From assembly GCA_002189035.1 (NCBI GenBank), contig NEEC01000050.1, positions 1 to 59,519 on the forward strand: a stretch of 59,519 bases of DNA. The letters run 5' to 3'. A program made the translations under genes and the position numbers. This stretch comes from Utricularia gibba (Eukaryota; Streptophyta; Magnoliopsida; Lamiales; Lentibulariaceae). The stretch's first letter is position 1; each line of letters starts with the position of its first letter. The notes beneath the pieces are model-generated. The model searched no databases. It saw nothing but the letters and a program-made list of their open reading frames with translations, and was not told the DNA's origin. Of the stretch, positions 12,638 to 24,251 are shown in pieces.

Positions 12638-13808
12638 ATGGATTTGGTTTCTCCGGCGGAGCTGCGGTGCGATCTGCACTCATTCTCACACGCGGAAACC
12701 GCAAACCGCAAACCCCCCTCAGTGATCTCTGTTCTCGCTTCTCTGATCGATAGAACCATCGCCCGGAACCAGCGACGCCCAGTGAAAAACCAGCTTCGGT
12801 GGGCTTTCGACGGGGACGAGGCGCCGGACATGACGGTGGCGTCGTACATGGAGAGAATATTCCGATACACCGGAGCCGGCCCGTCGGTGTTCGTGGTGGC
12901 GTATGTGTATATTGATCGCTTTTGCCAGCTCCACCCTGACTTCAGAATCGGTCCCACCAACGTACATCGATTGCTCATCACCACCGTCATGGCTGCGTCC
13001 AAATACGTCGAGGATTTGTGAGTATTTTTTTACCTTTTTGAACCTTATGTCGTAAAATAGATATTTACCGAGAGCTTTAACCTTTAACAGTCCAAAAAGT
13101 ACAGTCGAAGGGTTAAAAAAAACATTCAAAACCAGTTTTAATCAGGTAAAAAATTATTTTATAATCGATATTTAAAATATCTATTCAAGACTTGAAAATA
13201 TCTATAAATCACATTTACTAAATATTAAAATTTAATATCTTTAAATTTTAAGATGTGGAATGGTGGGATTCATATTTTTATTTCTTATTTGTTATTTTCA
13301 ACATCTATTTTTTATTTATATTGAATCATGAAAGCACAATTATTTCTTATACTATTCACCATTAAATATTAATCATCAATATATATCTTATCCTATTAAA
13401 ATATTATTACTATAATTAAATTCTGCAACAGAACACATCTTATAATATTAATGAAAATGGACCCGAAGGTGTTGCAACTTATTTTAAGGATTTTTAATAT
13501 TTTTTTAATGTTTGTTGAGCAGGAACTACAGAAACTCTTACTTCGCGCGAGTCGGGGGATTCAGTCTTCAAGAACTGAACAAGCTGGAGACCGAACTGCT
13601 CTTCCTGATGAAGTTCAAAATGCACGTCAACCTGAGCGTGTACGTGAGCTACTGCAGCCATTTGGAGAGGGAAGTGAGCACCGGCGGCGGTTACCAAATC
13701 GAGAGGACTCTCCGATGCGCTCAGGAAATAAAAGCCGGCAACGGGTCTCGACACCGGAGACGAAGATGCGCCATGCCGGTCACCCGGAACCAATTCTCCG
13801 TTGAATAA
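12638..13808 (+). CDS. CYCP2;1: Cyclin P2;1-like (U-type cyclin)
   Basis: Two exons, 12638-13017 and 13523-13808 (donor GTGAGT, acceptor GAGCAG, phase 2), encode 221 aa, the usual size for plant P/U-type cyclins. The cyclin box is clear: SVISVLASLIDRTIARN, YMERIFRYTGAGPSVFVVA, YIDRFCQLHPDFRI and VHRLLITTVMAASKYVEDL, with exon 2 supplying NYRNSYFARVGG and the second half (VSYCSHLEREVSTGGGYQIE). These blocks fit the CYCP2;1 subgroup better than CYCP1, CYCP3 or CYCP4. P-type cyclins pair with CDKA and have been linked to meristem activation and nutrient signalling. The frame is intact. Confidence 0.92.
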
Positions 13809-14832
13809 CTTGTGTGAAGGTTTTTTGTAACTGGGGACGGATCGTAGTAGTGATATTATATTGGAATTAAAGGATCATTGAGCTGAAATTTGCTCTACAT
13901 CCTGTCTGTCTTTCGAGTCTCCGATTTTTCCTGATAGGTTGGCTCGTATGGAGGAGCAACGAGAAGATCAACCGATCGGATCAGGAACGAAACTGGACAC
14001 ATTGAGGAATCAAGGATGAGATAGCATCCAGAGTTGCAGAATTCTGGTAACCAGTTTTTGTCATGAGAGTCAGAAATGATAAAGATGATATTCTTTTACC
14101 ACGACGGTGGAACGGGAGCCAGATGAGGAGCAGCGGAGCCCTGATGCGTTCAGCTGGAGTATGTTTGACGACAAGGCCCCAAGGGGTTTCCCTTCCAAGC
14201 CGTAAAAGGTAGTTGCAGTAGAATATTCAGTTCACATGAAGCCGACGGTGGCGACGAAAGATCAGCTTCAGCAAAAGTATTCTCCGTTAGTGGCGACCGG
14301 AAAAATGAAAGCAAGGACCAGAACCCGATGGTTACCAGCAGTGAGATGAAGATGGAAAAAAATGACTGATTTGAGGGTATAGGATCAAGAAGGATGAATC
14401 TCCTCAACGGTTGCAAGTATGATTAGCTGGTTCATGTGATGGATAAGTGTGTAATTAGAATGTCATTACGGTGCTAAGTAGTGCTTAGTTTAAGTGATTA
14501 ATGATCCATTATCGAGTTTGGGCCAGGCCCATTGATCCCGCTTTAGATGAGGCCCAAACCTCGTTTCTTCTTTTCCTTAAATACTTATTGTTTGAGGATG
14601 ATAATAAGGTTTTGGCTACGTATTTAGGTTAATTAATGAACTCAATTTGCGTGCACTTTTTTCCGGAGGCGATGGGGATGTTCCTCTGAGATTCGACTAC
14701 ACGGATCCCTTACCTACCGTTATTTTCTTGAATCGTCGCCGGAGCTCAGCCGGGATCGGACTCTCAAATTGAGACCCTCGTTTCTTCTTTTCCTCAAATA
14801 ATTGGCGCATCTATTGACGATCCGCTTAGGAA
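13809..14832. other. Spacer between CYCP2;1 and VAP27
   Basis: Holds the cyclin 3' end and the VAP27 promoter and leader. An 88-aa minus-strand open frame at 14150-14416 has one hydrophobic segment, but I recognise no family and do not call it. Confidence 0.4.
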
Positions 14833-16588
14833 ATGAGTACTGGGGAGCTTCTCCAAATCGAACCGCTTGAGCTTCAATTTCCTTGTAATTTCCTTGACTC
14901 ATGAATTTTTTTCCGTTTCTTTTTGGTTTTTACGCTGATTTTCGGTGTTTTTTTATGTGATTTGGTCTTTACGGATCGGTTCCATGCATTTTTGTTTTGT
15001 GATTTGATCATTCTTGGGTTTTGTTTTTCTTTTTTCTTTTGTATCTTGCCAGTTGAATTGAAGAAGCAGATCTCGTGTTCGTTGCAACTGACTAACAAGT
15101 CCGATGATTATGTTGCATTCAAGGTGCGTTTCTGTACAAGTTCTTGTACTTGAGATTTTATTGTGTAATGTCTTTGCCGACATAAGCGTACAATTCCGAT
15201 GAAAACTGTCTTCTGTATAAGTCCGTCCGAGTACTTTGTATTTGCTCGTTAGTGATTTCATTGATGCCTACCAGGTGAAAACTACCAACCCTAAAAAGTA
15301 TTGTGTGAGACCAAATACTGGAGTTGTGATTCCTCACTCCAAGTGTGAAGTTGTGGGTAATGGATTTTAATTTTTACTCCCTGCTTTGTTCAGTTTTTGT
15401 ATGGAGAACAGAGAACCAAGTACCGGATTATGTTTTCTTCTTGAAAAGTTATGCATTTCTGATCCATTAGTTCATTCATGATTCAGTAACGATGCAAGCC
15501 CAAAAGGAGTCTCCCCCAGATTTGCAATGCAAGGATAAGTTTCTACTCCAGAGTACAGTAGCAAGCCCTGGATTAACTGGAAAGGATGTTACTGCAGAAA
15601 TGGTATTTGGTTTCTCTGAGATTAGTTTATTCATAGTGTAGGTGCTAAGAAAATCAACAAATTGACTGGTGCTACTGTTTTTTTTTTTTTTGGTTAGTTC
15701 AACAAAGAGTCGGGAAATCGTGTTGATGAATGCAAATTGAGAGTTGTGTATGTTCCACCTCCAAGCCCACCTTCTCCAGTTCACGAAGGATTAGAGGAAG
15801 GTTACTCACCACGTGCCTCTGTATCGGACAATGGGACTGTCAATCAGGATTCCGATTCTAATGTGGTGAGCATAGTGCCTAAGCATTCGAATGCACTGTC
15901 TTATATCCTACAATATTAGATATTTTTCCTTTTGTAAAAACTTGTTGTGCCTTTCGTAATTGCAGATATCCAAAAATGAAAGCGTCTCTGAGGTTAATCT
16001 CCTTTTCACCTCTGTCAGTAATTATCATCATTCTTTCCATTGCAAGTATGCCTCTGAGAGATCTTTCACAACTCGGATATCAGTAAATAACTCACTATTC
16101 AAGATTGCAAAATTGACTTTATATGACCAGAATATATTCAATGTACTGTTTGAGGAAAACTGTGCAATATCCAGGGATGCTCTAAAATGCAGGATATGAT
16201 GCATAATAGACTTTGACAACGAACTGCAGTAGCTACAGATTGATGAACACCAAAGCTGTTTTTCGTTATTAGTTTCCCCTCAAATTGCAGGTCCAAGCCC
16301 TGGTCTCCAGGCTAACTGAGGAGAAGCAGTCTGCCATTCGGTTGAATAACAAGCTTGAACGAGAATTGGTAAGTCCCCCACATCTTCTCAGAGCTAAACC
16401 CCCCTTCCCTGGTGTAAGGACAGTTGGAACCGTATTGCTTACTCAATCGGGTTCTAAATCATTTCCTTACATCTTTGCAGGCGATTTTACAACGCCAAGC
16501 TCGTAGAAGCAAGGGCCCACCCTTTGTGCTTCTTGTCTTTGTTGCGTTGGTAGGTATCCTCACGGGCTATCTCCTCAAGAGGGGGTGA
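14833..16588 (+). CDS. VAP27: Vesicle-associated membrane protein-associated protein (VAP27)
   Basis: Eight exons fit in phase: 14833-14884, 15053-15123, 15275-15356, 15487-15602, 15698-15865, 15966-15992, 16291-16368, 16481-16588, giving 233 aa. The start MSTGELLQIEPLELQFPF leads into the major sperm protein domain with DYVAFKVKTTNPKKYCVRPN, the surface that binds FFAT motifs. It continues through MQAQKESPPDLQCKDKFLL and CKLRVVYVPP. A Ser-rich linker and a coiled coil (VSRLTEEKQSAIRLNNKLE) precede a C-terminal membrane anchor (VLLVFVALVGILTGYLL) ending KRG. This is the architecture of tail-anchored ER proteins at ER-plasma membrane contact sites. All eight exons are intact. Confidence 0.95.
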
Positions 16589-17778
16589 GTTGGAACCTCG
16601 TGAGAATTGGTCTTTCCACTGTCAGTAAAAACGCCGTTTGTTGCTTCATTGTTTTTTTTCTACTGACTACGGTAATTTTTCTTACTTTCAAGTCATGCTC
16701 TTTTTTGTTTCTGAATCCATGTTAATTCATAACTAGCATCTTGTAAAAAGTGGCACAGAAAGGATTCAACATCGTGATTCACTATCAATTGTCTCCTTTG
16801 ACTTGGTTTATCTACCCGTCTGACGGCTTTTTACAGTGGGTTTAAACAGTGGAAAACAGTTTACCATCATGTGTTGTTCCCTTCGTTGTTGGTCTCGAGT
16901 TGTGTTGTGAAGGGATCAATCTTCCTTGGTTTGTCCATCTGTTTAATCCATGGAGACAGGGACGGGACGTTGAAGGAAACAGGATGCAGAGTCACGGAAT
17001 GTGCGAGACTCCTTTCTCTGCCACATGTCTCGCTTCGTGGCGTCGTGTCCTTGTCCCACGTCAATGCACTCTACCCCAAGGATAAGTCTGTCATTTAGAG
17101 CAAAACTTCATCCAAGAATCCAATTCCAAATCTAACCTTATTCGCCACCAGCTTCGTCAACCCGCAGTTATTGCTCTTGTTCAAGGCCTTTCTCACCGCG
17201 TAGAGCACCGAGGGGTATTAGTGTCAACTTGTATTTATTGGTACGGAGATGATGTCCATCCATTCCATAATAAAAGAGGATTAAGGGCATTAAAGGAACT
17301 TACACCTAATCCGTACATTAATTAGCATCAAAATAAGTGGACGAGACCGGATGAATTTCATGTAATAATTATACTTTTGTAGGATTAAAAAATAATTAGA
17401 TGGGTGTGGGGCCCAGTATAATAGGAGTAGTCCCCATGCGCCATGATGAACACACCTCTTCATTAATTACCTCAAGCTAATTACCACAATTTTAATTAAT
17501 TACACCATTAAGTAACAAAATAATTCAAAACCGAACCCCTGAATTTGAATACATATACATATAAATTTAATTTTGTTGTTAATATATGTGTTATAATAAA
17601 ATATAGTATCACCTTCGATTAACATATTTTTTGGAACAAAAATGTGAACTAAAATAATGCATAAATTTCGAACACGAAAGAGAAGGACACGTGTCTTTAG
17701 CGACAAGGAGCGAAACATTGCCAAAGAAAGAGTTAGTGCAACCCCACCGATGAACAGGCACACGTTAGACGACGATGA
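16589..17778. other. Spacer between VAP27 and SCL6 (convergent)
   Basis: The 3' flanks of two convergent genes. A palindromic G-box context GACACGTGTC lies at 17686-17695. Open frames near 16850-17100 overlap on both strands without recognisable motifs. Confidence 0.4.
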
Positions 17779-19925
17779 TCACGGACTTGATCGGAATCTG
17801 CACCTCCAGGCGGAGACAGCAGTGAGCTCCTGCCCTCTCCAGCAAAGAACCAGCGACGACTGCCTCTTTTCGACCTGAAATCCCTGAACCGGAGTCCTGT
17901 TGATGACGCACTCTGCCTGCGATTCTGCCAAGTTGCTGAATGCCACGGGGGAGAAGCCGGATGACAACAACATGGACCTCCAATGCTGAGTCTTCTTCAG
18001 GGAACGGAATCGGCTCGTCACGATTCGTTCGAGTGCGGGTTGAATCAAGAAGCTTTCGATCTTCTGCAGGGTATCAAGATGGGGATTAGCAGCATAAATG
18101 GAGTCCAATACGGTGGTGAGGGAATGCAGAGCATGGATCAGATGGTCAGGGAACGAGAGATCAGTCCGATCGCATCCTTGGTCTGTGGAGACGACGATTC
18201 TGGGCCGTAGCTGCTTCACCAACCTGAGAATCAAAGGCATTGAGAACTGATAATTGGCTACGGATCCAACTGGGAGATTCACAGCAACTGCGCCAGCCTC
18301 TGACCATGAACCAGAGCTCAATGAATCGATGCTCGTAGCTTCGAACTCGAACGATATATTGACATCATTCGCGAACTGAGTCAAGTTTTCCCGGATCAAG
18401 CCGAGTTCGAGGTGATTGTTGATCAATGGCGAGACGATAGCAGTGATCTTCATGGAAGTAGATCGGCCACTTCGTAATGCAAGTTCTTGGATAAGAGAAG
18501 CCCACTGTCCGCCATAACCAATATCGAAGTCGATAATGTGGATCCGGTTGAACCCCTCCAGAGACTCGAGAATGGCTTGATTGGAAGTCAAGTTTTGGAA
18601 GTGCAGAAGTGGGGATATCTCAGAGAAGGCTTTGTATGCTCCAATCCGAGAAATGATGCTAAATGGCGGCGTCTTCCTCACCGTCGTCATCAAGGGATCA
18701 TCGACGTTGTTGCTGGTGGATTGGAGGAGCAACTGCAATGCCTCCTTGGAATAAAAAGCAGCCCTCTGGAAAGGAATTCCATTGGGAGAGAGCTGATGAT
18801 TGAGCCGCGCCAATATCCCGTGCGCGAGTACAAAGTTCCCTGTTTGGACGAGCTCCGCCGCCTGGTAAAGCAGATCACTCGTCGCCTGCTGTCCGAAATC
18901 ATCACAAACAGTTAACTTTGGCTTCTCCTTCTGCCATTGGTGTTGACAACTAGGAAGAAACTGAAGCTGAGGGGAAAATTGCTGCTGAAGAAACACTGTA
19001 TGTTGCCCAGAATCCATGAAAGGCCCTTTAGAGATCTGGCCGGCAGAGTCAAGGCCGACGTCAGCGAAGCGACCGAAGTTTTGTCTTTTCGCCGGTGGTG
19101 GACAAAGATGCTCTGTTCTTGCTGCACCGAGGATGGGACGGGGAAGAAAAAGGAGGGATTTTGGGACTGCTGATTGATCAGAATGTGAGAATTTAAAATG
19201 GAGGGCTTCGTTTCGGGACAGGGATGAAGAATGCCTTGGGAAATGGGGGAAAACTTGAAACATGTAGGTTGATCAGGATAGGGGGACAAAGAAGAAATCC
19301 TTTGAGAACTGGGTCTGTCGTTATCGAGGAAGACTGGAAGCGTGGGCGTCTGATGCACAGCCGCGAACCCACTGCTAAAGTCGAACTCCGCCGCCGGAAA
19401 CACGCCGCCGGCCCCAATCTGAGGAGCCTTGTTCATAACCAGAGCTGCGTCTTCAGCGTCAGCCATAATCCACCGAAGAATGGACTCTTCGTGATTGGGA
19501 GAAACCGCAGTCGACGCCGACAGCACGCTCTCCCAATCCTCCATCGTAAATTTCTCCGTCCCCCCACAGCCGACGCCTTCAAATTCCATAGAACGGGGAG
19601 ATGCGATAAGAGCTTTTCCAACGGCATTGGAGCTTGTAGCAGTAGAGCCCCGTTGCCATTTCGCCGCCGTGTCAGTAGAAGCACTACCGGCAACGGTGCT
19701 CCCCCCTCCCTCGCCGAGAGATGAAGACAGTGTTGACGACGATGTGGGTCTGCTCGGAGTAGAAGCAGACTCCAGCACAGACGTAGGCTCACCAAAACCA
19801 CTGCAATTACTCAGCTGCAACAACTCACCGCCACTGTCCGAGAAAAAGGTTCGATTTTTCACGATCAAATCCAAGTCCAACACCTCTTTCCCCTCAAAAT
19901 CTAAGGGCAAGGGCATCCCCTTCAT
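17779..19925 (-). CDS. SCL6: GRAS transcription factor, SCARECROW-LIKE 6 / HAIRY MERISTEM type, frameshift
   Basis: Single-exon gene starting MKGMPLPLDFEGKEVLDLD at 19925. The N-terminal half holds FTMEDWESVLSAS and ESILRWIMADAED, typical of the SCL6/HAM branch. The GRAS domain follows: LLYQAAELVQTGN (leucine repeat I), IHIIDFDIGYGGQWASL (VHIID) and a C-terminal SAW region ending VLCWRGQELTAVSAWRC. These factors keep shoot meristem cells undifferentiated and work with WUSCHEL. The first frame is colinear with the family to SSVQQEQ near 19115; from there family similarity (HLCPPPAKRQ, then the whole GRAS domain) is in the +1 frame, so one base seems missing at about 19100-19120. The nominal protein would be about 714 aa. 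A miR171 site lies in the coding sequence. Confidence 0.9.
18797..18817 (-). promoter_or_regulatory. miR171 target site in SCL6 coding sequence
   Basis: The + strand here reads tgattgagccgcgccaatat followed by c, which as I recall it is the full 21-nt sequence of miR171a. The SCL6 mRNA is therefore perfectly complementary over all 21 nt. The site encodes the ILARLNHQ part of the leucine-repeat region, as in known SCL6/22/27 targets. Slicing by miR171 is the expected regulation. Confidence 0.93.
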
Positions 19926-22349
19926 CTAAAAATCAAACTCCAACCGAAACAGCAAAGACCACACCCCAGAAAACACCATCCACAATGCAAGAACCTCAAG
20001 AACACCACATAAACATGCACCCTTCCTGCAATGGCAGATTCAGAAGAAATCGGGTGGATGAGTGCGACATCAAAAAAGTAAGAAAAACAAAGAAAGAAGC
20101 TTCCTTCCGTGAAAAACCCCAAGTTCTTGTTCTTCACCTCGCCCTTCTAAGTTTGTCTGGCTTCCCCACTTATCCTCCTGCTAGACTTCTTCATTATCTC
20201 CTCGCAGGCCCACACGCATCTCTCTACCGTGCTCCCACGCGATTCTCTCCATTTTTTTTCGAACACTCGCTCCCCCAGGCTCACCGGATCTTTTCTTGCT
20301 CCACAGTACTGGGCTTTCAAATCCAATCCGCAACGTTCTGGAATTCAAACTTCATTTTTCAAGAAAAAGGGTCGTGGGGTGCACGCGTGGAAGAGGGGCG
20401 TTGCCCCAGGGAGATGGTTGCTTTTCGACTGTAGTTTTCTACAGAGACCAACGCTGCATCGGAGCCCTGAACTGGCAGGAAGAATCGAACCCCCGGGCTC
20501 CCGAAACTACCCCTCGGTCTCTCCGCAACACACTGCGCATCGCCTCAGGGGTATTCTGATAATTACACACTGCTGTCCTGGTGCTTCTCCGATTCTGACG
20601 GCAAGAAAGCGAAAGGGAAGGCCTTGGTTTTGGTTTTCGTTATTTAAAAATATCAAGGGAATTATTTAACTATATTATTTATTTGAATTAAGTAACAAAT
20701 ATTTGTATTAATATTGGGTGGTTTTTTAATGCGTCAAATTAGAAACAATACAATTGATTTTTTATTTTAGGGAAAATTCAAATAATGATTTTTTATTTTC
20801 CAAATGATTACTTATTTCAACGTCTCTTTCGGTCGCTCGAGCACCAGAGTAAAAGCTCCAGAAAAGGCAATAAAAGGAGTGCTGGGGCCGGGAGGGTGGG
20901 GGGACTCTTTGGTCAATTCGGAGGGACGTGCACATCGCTTTAAACATTTTCAGGGGCATAAATGTAATTGTACATAAAATAATAAATTCTTTTTTATTAT
21001 TATTGTCTTTTATAAAGATGCAAAAAAATAAAATCTGTTTATTCTTTTATATTATCTCAATAAAAAGAAACAAAAACTCAAATTTTTGAAATAAAAAATT
21101 GACATGTCCATTTCAATGCCCAATGTTTTAAGATTTGAGATTAGATCTAGTTCGTTTTAAATCAAAAACTTTTTAAAATTCGTTTCAATAATTTTTAGAT
21201 TATTAATGTAATGACTTATACCCACCTTGCACGATATTACATAATTTTACATTTTTTTTCATTTTTGTTCTGCATTCCCATAAGATCATATATCCTTGGA
21301 TTATTCTAGATCAAACATATTTAATTTTAGAATTACTATAAAAATACTCCATCATATTTAAGAAAAGACTTCGTACAAGATTTAAATAGTCATTTTAATC
21401 AATCTCATCTTATTCTTCATCAATAACCGATGGGTCGGGCCATGGTAAAATTAGTCTCAGATTCGATTTTTCAATATTTTAATCAAGGTAAAATGATACA
21501 TTGTTTGTATTGACTTGATCCGCTATGAATGCTAGCAATGTTACACTTGATGCCTTTTCTAAACGCATGATGCTATCGCTTGGCTAAGTTAACTAGTTAT
21601 TTTGCTGCAAATAATATGAAACGAATATGTAACAAAAACAAAGTGTTGGAATGCAAACTAGTAAGCGGTAGGCAAGAATAAATTAGTTACTAGTTCATTG
21701 TACTTTGATGCTTAAACAACTAGTCTATGCTATATAACCTAACTTCAATTCAATGCAACATTATTATAATAAAAATGAAAGGATTCTTCCTCCTTTCCAA
21801 TTCTCATCCCAAAGTCATAGTTACCCTATGGTAATATTTGATTTATGGTAGTGATAGGGGTTTAAAGGTAAAATTCCAAATTGTACCATGTTTACTTCAT
21901 GTGTTTAAATTAAACTTGAATTATGAGGTTTTTTTTTTTAAAAAAAAATCTTTATACAATAGTTTATGTAAAACTACACTTTACTTTATTTTATTTAATA
22001 TTATTTATACTAATATTAACTAAATACAATCTAAAAAACTAATTCTTATACATCATATTTACTTAAATTCAAATAAATTAAACTTATTTTTTCCTGCTTC
22101 ATCAACCAAGCATTCAATGAAGTGAAATGTATTTAAAATCATTACATGGATTGACGTGCATGGGCTAACCCATTTCTGGGCTTGGCCCAAAAGGAACAGC
22201 CCAATCTCCTCAACTTTTTACTCCCCGCAATCCTTATGCAATTTGAGAGACAAAACAAACGTCTGATTAGGGACGATATGGGAAGTTGACAAGGTAGTTG
22301 ACTAAGAAGAAACCCTAACCACATTAGCAACAACACGAGTCGAAATTTT
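19926..22349. other. Intergenic region: SCL6 leader/promoter and AT-rich spacer
   Basis: Bases 19926-20640 are relatively GC-rich and probably contain the SCL6 leader and promoter. Bases 20640-22140 are very AT-rich, with no gene, tandem repeat or terminal repeats visible. Confidence 0.45.
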
Positions 22350-24251
22350 CTACGGTGATATTCCGATGTTGGTTTCGGGGGCGAGGATACCTCCTTTCGC
22401 CATCGCATCATCTCCATCCTGCACAGCATTTGCACGTCGGATAATTCGGATACCGATCGATCGGAAGTCGCATTGTTACGAGATGTATAGGTACCTGTTG
22501 GCAGACATCCGGCTTCTTCACTGGCGGATCGGGCGTGCCACCGAACTGAATGTGAGGGAAATGAGCCCACTGCAGCAACAATGGAGAAGAACACGAATAT
22601 TCCAAACTAATCATGGTTAGAACAGATGAGCACGGGAAAGGGCGAATCAGGGTTAGGAGAAAACGAAAAGGAAGCCCTAGGGTTTAGTAGGGCGACTGTT
22701 GTTGTTAAATGGAGTGGTGGCGTACGTTTTTGGCAGCGGCGCTGAAAGCTTCTCTGTGACTGATATCTGGGTTTCCAGCTTTGATTCGTTGAATCTCCTC
22801 TCTGCAAAAAGTCGAAAAAGGGTTCTTTTGTCAACAGACGCCTTTAGGGTTCACCTGTCTGAAACCTTTCTCTCCCAACACTCGGGCTTTCATTGCATCA
22901 AGGAGCCTGAAAAGACGCTCCTAAGGCTGCCATTCCACACCCCAGGACACTTGGTGGGATTTAGCATTCTACTGTTTTTTCTGAATCCATTCGATTTCTT
23001 TAGCATAAATGATACTAAATTATTATTGGAGAATTATTCTAAAAACTTGAAATTAGGGTTTTGGAATTTCATACCACTTAAGTGTGCTCCTATCATGAAC
23101 ATTCATTCATTTAGAATTCAGAAAATCGTTACAAAACTGGGTTAGAGTGAAGCTTACTTGATGAAGCGATTGTAAGCAGAAGGCACTCTTTGTCGTTTCT
23201 CCAGAGCTGAAACAGAAAAAAAAAAAATGGGACAAGTGAAGAAATTATGAAGAGCAATAAATTCACTGTCTTTTTTCACTTTTTTTATTGTTTCACTGTT
23301 TACTGTCATTACCATCTTCCCATCATTTCTCCATCATTATTTTATGATTCCACCTTCATAAAATAACCCTAGTGAGAAAAACAGCAAATATAGGGGTTTT
23401 TTTTTTCTGTAAGGGCTGTCATGACACGCTGAAGTGTTGATGAACAATCTGGGTATCAGAAGAATAGGATTGAAACTCCCATTTCTGAGGATGGGGCAAA
23501 ACTGCTGATGAGTAAAAAAGAGCAGTTTTTATCTTCTTGTCTGGGAACCAATTAACTGCTTTGATAAAGGGAAGTGTCTTGATGGTGAAAGAACCATCAG
23601 ATAGCACATGCCAATGAGGTAGATATCACAGCGGTAAGTGTGCGTTTAGCTTAAAGTTTAGCCATGGCTGGAGAACGGAAAAGAAGCTTACGTCTGTGAA
23701 CCAAGGGTGGCTTGGGAAGCTGGTCGTTGATTCCCCGGAACGGTGTCGGCGTGTGGGTGGGGATCTGCTGATGGATACCCTGCTGGTTCACCGGTGCAGT
23801 GAGAAAATCCCCCTGTAATGGAGTTGTTTTAATAAAAAAAGAAAGTGAAGGTTTCTCTGGGCTCTGAAAACCCTAGTTCTACCGGAATGTTGTGAGGAGT
23901 GAGGAAGGAGTTCCCAAACTGGAGCTGATTGTTAGGAGTAGCAGGAAGAAGAACTCCCCGCATGTTCAAAGAGAATAGGTTGCTGCAATGGCCGCAACGA
24001 ACCGCCGCCGTCTTCAACAAGCTCACACAAGGAACACTCACCTATGAAGTAAATCAATTAACTGACCTGGGAATATCTCGTAAGCCATCAAGAGACAGGA
24101 AAAATTTATCACTCTTCTACTCAGAATCTTAAGGTGGGAGTTTACACTTTACCGCGAGGACGGTTTGGCAGAGAGTGCACTTGACGTAGCAGAGCTTCTC
24201 TTGGAGATGGGTAGGGAGCTGTTCGGGTTGAAAACAAGAAGAAGTGGACAT
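22350..24251 (-). CDS. YAB1: YABBY transcription factor, FIL/YAB1-YAB3 type
   Basis: Seven exons in phase: 24251-24153, 24041-23883, 23812-23692, 23206-23158, 22801-22726, 22569-22495, 22418-22350; 215 aa. The N-terminal C2C2 zinc finger ([12 protein letters not shown] ... [16 protein letters not shown]) is followed by a variable linker and the HMG-like YABBY domain ([51 protein letters not shown]). LLPA after NMRG, the [10 protein letters not shown] tail and the Gly/Pro-rich end place it with FILAMENTOUS FLOWER/YAB1-YAB3 and not with YAB2, YAB5, CRC or INO. These factors set abaxial fate in leaves and floral organs. All exons are intact. Confidence 0.93.

Noticed and set aside
14150-14416. 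88-aa minus-strand frame with one hydrophobic segment
   Set aside because: No recognisable family; lies in the spacer between two plus-strand genes without other support.
16849-17098. Overlapping open frames downstream of VAP27
   Set aside because: All three competing frames are motif-free; likely VAP27 3' flank.
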